Source: Actinomyces sp. Marseille-P3109
Lineage (GTDB): Bacteria > Actinomycetota > Actinomycetes > Actinomycetales > Actinomycetaceae
Length of the DNA: 64,000 nt
Direction of reading: 5' to 3'
NCBI RefSeq assembly: GCF_900323545.1
Contig: NZ_OOHN01000008.1
Span: forward strand, 205,941 to 269,940
The number at the start of each line of letters is the position of its first letter. Position 1 is the first letter of the stretch. Below are positions 60,681 through 64,000 of the stretch, one piece after another. The position numbers were made by a program, and so were the translations under genes. The notes under the pieces are model-generated. The model ran no database searches. It had not been told where the DNA came from and saw nothing but the letters and a program-made list of their open reading frames with translations.

Positions 60681-63600
60681 ATGAGCACGCAGACACAGCA
60701 GTCGGCGCCAGGGGCGTCGCCGCAGGCGGCACCGCAGTCGTCCCCACAGCCGTCACAGCCTTCAACAGGGCCCAGAAGGTCCGGGGAATCAGATGAGCAG
60801 GCGCAGCAGAGCAACACCCAGCGCTCTCGAGCGGGACAGGCCGCCATCACCCGCCTCGGCGCCCCCGTGCGCACACGTCTGCGGATCGGTCAGGCCCTCG
60901 TCCTGATCTCCGCGGTCCTGGCGGTGGCGCCCTACATCGCCCTGGTCCAGCTCGGCGACATCCTCCTGCGCTCCTACCGAGTAGGGGTGAGCCCCGATCC
61001 GCAGCAGGTGCGCTCGGCCGTCATGATGCTCGTGGGCGCCTACTCCACCCGCCTGCTCCTGTACTTCCTGGCGCTGCTCATCACCCACCTGGCCGATCTC
61101 TCCCTGCGGGACCGACTGCGCCGCGACATCGTCGATCGCATCTCCCACGCCCCACTGGCGTGGTTCACAGCCTCCACCTCCGGACGCATCCGCAAAGCCG
61201 TCCAGGACGACACGACCCTGGTCCACACCGTCATCGCCCACGGTCCTGTCGAGCGACTCAACGCGGTTGTCACCCCACTGGCGCTGCTGGTCTGCGCCTT
61301 CTGGATCGACTGGCGCCTGGCCCTCCTGGCGGTCTCCACGCTCGTCCTCTACGTACTCACCTACTCGGTATCCATGCGCGGTATGAAGGAGAAGACCGTC
61401 GAGATGGATCGCAAGCTGGCAGCCGTCTCCTCGACCATGGTCGAGTTCGTCTCCGGCATCGGCGTGGTCAAGGCCTTCGGCCGCGTCGGGCGCGCCCACT
61501 CGGCCTACCTCACCGCCTCCGACGAGTTCTCAGCCTTCTATCGCGCCTGGGCGATGCCCCTGGTGACCGTCACCTGCCTGTCCTTCACCTGGGTCTCGAT
61601 CCCCGTGCTGCTCCTGGTCAACCTCGGGGGAGGGGCGCTGCTCATCCATGCCGGCACCGTCACCCTGCCCCAGGTCCTGGCCACGACCCTCGTCGCCCTG
61701 GTCCTGCCCGCCGCACTGATCACCATCGCCTCGATCTCCTGGTCCTACCAGCTGGCCGGCGCAGCGGCCCTGCGCCTGTGCGAGGTCCTGGACACCCCCG
61801 TCCTGCCCGCCGCCAGCCGGTCCGCGCGGCCCCGCACGGCGCGAGTCGAGATCGATCGTGTCTCCTTCTCCTACGGGGACACCCTCGCCGTCGACGGCGC
61901 CTGCCTCACTCTGGAGCCCGGCACCGTCACCGCTCTGCTGGGGCCCTCCGGCTCGGGCAAGTCGACACTGGCCACCCTCATCGCCCGCTTCGCCGACCCC
62001 GACACCGGGGGCGTGCGCATCGGAGGCGTGGACCTGCGCGACATGGACGAGTCCACCCTGTACTCCACGGTCTCCTTCGTCCTCCAGGACGCCCAGCTGC
62101 TCGGCACCACCGTGCGGGAGAACATCGCGCTCGGACACCCCGACGCCGACCTGGACCAGGTACGTGCCGCTGCCCGCGTCGCCCGGATTGATGAGGAGAT
62201 CATGGCCCTGCCGGACGGCTACGACACCGTCCTGGGACGGGACACGGCCCTGTCCGGCGGACAGGAGCAGCGCATCGCCATCGCCCGCGCCATCCTGCTG
62301 GACACCCCCGTCATCCTGCTCGACGAGGCCACCGCCATGGCCGATCCCGAGTCCGAGGCCGAGATCCAGCAGGCGCTGAGCGCCCTGGCCAAGGATCGAA
62401 CCGTCCTGGTCATCGCCCACCGCCCGGCGGCCGTGCGCGGCGCCGACCGCATCGCCGTCATGGAACGCGGACGCATTGTCGCCAGCGGTACCCACGACGA
62501 CCTGGTGGACGAACCCCACTACCGGGCGCTTCTGCGCCAGACGGGTGAGCGTGACGAGGTCTCCGTGCCGGCGAGCCACGCAACCGCGAACGGTCCGGAC
62601 GGCCCCGACCGGGCAGGGAGCAGGCCGTGCGAGGAGGTCTTCGCGGTTTCGTCCCCGGACGCCGTCGAGAAGGTCGATCACCCCCGGCCTGCACCCCCGG
62701 TTCCGCCACCACCAGCCGGCTCTCCGGTGGTGGCGCGTTCCCTGCTGGCCCGCTTTCACAGGCTCATGGCCGAGTCCTCCTGGCGGCAGACCCGAGGCTG
62801 CATCATCCTGGCAGGCGTCAACGGCGTCCTGGTGGGACTGGCGCTTCTGGTGCTTCTGCCCGCCTCGGTCGCGCTGGGGACCGGAGCGCCCCGATGGGGA
62901 CTGTCCTTCGGCGGCTGGCTCATCGCGCTGGTCGTTCTCGGCGTCGCTACGGCCATCACTGAGTTCCAGGGGCAGCGCAGGGGCATGTCCGGAGCTCTGG
63001 GCTTCATGCACGACGTCCACCACGCGGTCGGCGACCAGATCGCGCGCCTGCCCCTGCGCTGGTTCACCTCCGACTCCGCCGGCACACTGTCGCGGGCCGT
63101 CAGCCAGGAGATGGTGTCCCTGGGGGAGTCCGCCGCCCACTTCATGTACAAGCTCACCTCCACGACCGCTGCCTGCGTGGTCGTCTGGGCCGGGTCGTGG
63201 GCCTGGGACCGGCGCCTGGGCCTCCTGCTCACGGTGGCCGCGCCCCTGTTCGCCGGACTGGTGCGCGCTGCGCGCCGTCTGCTGGATCATGGCAAGTCCA
63301 TCTCCGAGCCCGCTGAGCGCGAGCTCGCCACCCGCGTCGTCGAGATCGCCCGTTGCCAGGGCGCCCTGCGCTCGTGCCGGGCCGCCACCGGCTACAGCCG
63401 CCTGACCGCCGCCTTCGACGACGGAGCCCGCGCCTCGAGGCGCTCCCTGTGGTGGGAGTCCGCCGGCAACCTCGTCAATGGTGCGCTGAGTCAGGTCATC
63501 GTCGTCGCCATGATCGTCCTGACATCCTCGCTCGCCGTCTCCGGCACCATGGAGCCGCTCGTGGCGGTCGCCGTCATCGGTATGTGTCTGCGCTTCACCA

Positions 63601-64000
63601 CCATGCTCGACGACATCGGCGCCGCAGTCATGGGCATGGAGGAGCGGCGCCAGATGATGAACCACCTTGACGCCGTCATGGACGCCGAGCTCATGGCCGA
63701 GCCTGAGGCTCGTGCCACACTGCCCGATCCTGGCGCCGTCGAGCTCGACGACGTCGTCTTCGGCTACCGCACCGATGAGCCCGTCCTGGCCGGGGTGTCG
63801 ATGAGCGTGCCCGCGCGCAGCATGTGCGCGATCGTGGGCCCCTCCGGTAGCGGCAAGACCACTATCGCCCGCCTCATCGCCCGCTTCTGGGACACCGGCT
63901 CCGGCTCCGTGCGCGTGGGCGGCACCGATGTGCGCGACATGCCGACCTCCCAGCTCATGGAACAGCTCTCCATGGTCTTCCAGGACGTCTACCTCTTCGA
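60681..64000 (+). CDS. Fused double ABC transporter (two TMD-NBD halves), partial
   Basis: At least 1106 residues, open to the window end. After a Gln/Ser-rich start come a first six-helix domain (about 60-350) and a first ATPase: Walker A LLGPSGSGKST at about 420-428, signature LSGGQEQR, Walker B VILLDEATAMADPESEAE and H-loop IAHRP. A Pro-rich linker follows (about 620-690), then a second membrane domain and a second Walker A IVGPSGSGKTT at about 1051-1060. The order and the DEATAxADPExE motif resemble exporter-fold siderophore importers such as IrtAB and YbtPQ, here joined into one chain. That suggests iron-siderophore or peptide traffic, but it is inference. ATG 60681 is chosen; ATG 60669 is in frame too. 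Confidence 0.88.
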   Translation, partial: MSTQTQQSAPGASPQAAPQSSPQPSQPSTGPRRSGESDEQAQQSNTQRSRAGQAAITRLGAPVRTRLRIGQALVLISAVLAVAPYIALVQLGDILLRSYRVGVSPDPQQVRSAVMMLVGAYSTRLLLYFLALLITHLADLSLRDRLRRDIVDRISHAPLAWFTASTSGRIRKAVQDDTTLVHTVIAHGPVERLNAVVTPLALLVCAFWIDWRLALLAVSTLVLYVLTYSVSMRGMKEKTVEMDRKLAAVSSTMVEFVSGIGVVKAFGRVGRAHSAYLTASDEFSAFYRAWAMPLVTVTCLSFTWVSIPVLLLVNLGGGALLIHAGTVTLPQVLATTLVALVLPAALITIASISWSYQLAGAAALRLCEVLDTPVLPAASRSARPRTARVEIDRVSFSYGDTLAVDGACLTLEPGTVTALLGPSGSGKSTLATLIARFADPDTGGVRIGGVDLRDMDESTLYSTVSFVLQDAQLLGTTVRENIALGHPDADLDQVRAAARVARIDEEIMALPDGYDTVLGRDTALSGGQEQRIAIARAILLDTPVILLDEATAMADPESEAEIQQALSALAKDRTVLVIAHRPAAVRGADRIAVMERGRIVASGTHDDLVDEPHYRALLRQTGERDEVSVPASHATANGPDGPDRAGSRPCEEVFAVSSPDAVEKVDHPRPAPPVPPPPAGSPVVARSLLARFHRLMAESSWRQTRGCIILAGVNGVLVGLALLVLLPASVALGTGAPRWGLSFGGWLIALVVLGVATAITEFQGQRRGMSGALGFMHDVHHAVGDQIARLPLRWFTSDSAGTLSRAVSQEMVSLGESAAHFMYKLTSTTAACVVVWAGSWAWDRRLGLLLTVAAPLFAGLVRAARRLLDHGKSISEPAERELATRVVEIARCQGALRSCRAATGYSRLTAAFDDGARASRRSLWWESAGNLVNGALSQVIVVAMIVLTSSLAVSGTMEPLVAVAVIGMCLRFTTMLDDIGAAVMGMEERRQMMNHLDAVMDAELMAEPEARATLPDPGAVELDDVVFGYRTDEPVLAGVSMSVPARSMCAIVGPSGSGKTTIARLIARFWDTGSGSVRVGGTDVRDMPTSQLMEQLSMVFQDVYLF

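Noticed and set aside
61530..63665. 711-codon minus-strand open frame
   Set aside because: Antisense to the fused ABC transporter, whose motifs are clear; the product resembles no protein.

Overview
The window is a GC-rich chromosomal segment from an actinobacterium, most likely an oral Actinomyces of the A. oris / A. naeslundii / A. viscosus group. This rests on base composition, the actinobacterial str-S10-spc-alpha ribosomal gene order, many GTG starts, and two FimP/FimA-like LPLTG pilins followed by a pilus sortase. The species is inferred, not proven.

Layout. 1-157 is the 3' end of tuf with a strong terminator. 579-5564 is a pilus cassette: two tandem shaft-pilin genes and a class C sortase, lying between tuf and rpsJ. 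5823-23513 holds the S10, spc and alpha clusters (rpsJ to rpsQ, rplN to rplO, secY-adk-map, infA-rpmJ-rpsM-rpsK-rpoA-rplQ). They are interrupted by a 1.3 kb stretch between rpsQ and rplN that seems to hold only repeats and leader DNA. 23621-30306 carries a 12-repeat TPR protein, an MgtC-like membrane protein, pntB-pntA and a polyphosphate-glucokinase-like ROK kinase. 30518-34348 carries truA, rplM-rpsI and glmM. 34480-39644 has a large AfsR/SARP-type regulator facing a DrrA/DrrB-like ABC exporter.

39811-41296 is a compact island of lower GC than its surroundings: a RelE/HigB-like toxin, an Xre antitoxin and a third gene that looks SecB-like. This is a candidate toxin-antitoxin-chaperone (TAC) system and the best novelty candidate here. 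41562-52094 holds coaA, glmS, acpS, nnr, alr, tsaE, an exported protein of unknown function, tsaB and rimI. That group covers cofactor and cell-wall precursor supply, metabolite repair and the tRNA t6A pathway. 52427-55986 is sdhC-sdhA-sdhB. 56108-57049 is an orphan AbiEi/DUF559-like protein, flanked by two copies of a palindromic hairpin element. Then come a HAD phosphatase, a Tag glycosylase that appears to lack its zinc ligands, tsaD, a TetR regulator, and a divergent, very large ABC protein with two fused membrane-ATPase halves (siderophore-transporter-like) that runs off the end.

Control signals. Strong GC-rich hairpins end most transcription units. Several genes outside the ribosomal block (tsaB, tsaD, sdhC, the ROK kinase, acpS, the TetR gene) have a -10-like hexamer 6-8 nt before the start codon and no convincing Shine-Dalgarno, which suggests leaderless mRNAs. 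I saw no tRNA or rRNA genes, CRISPR arrays, intact insertion sequences or prophage.
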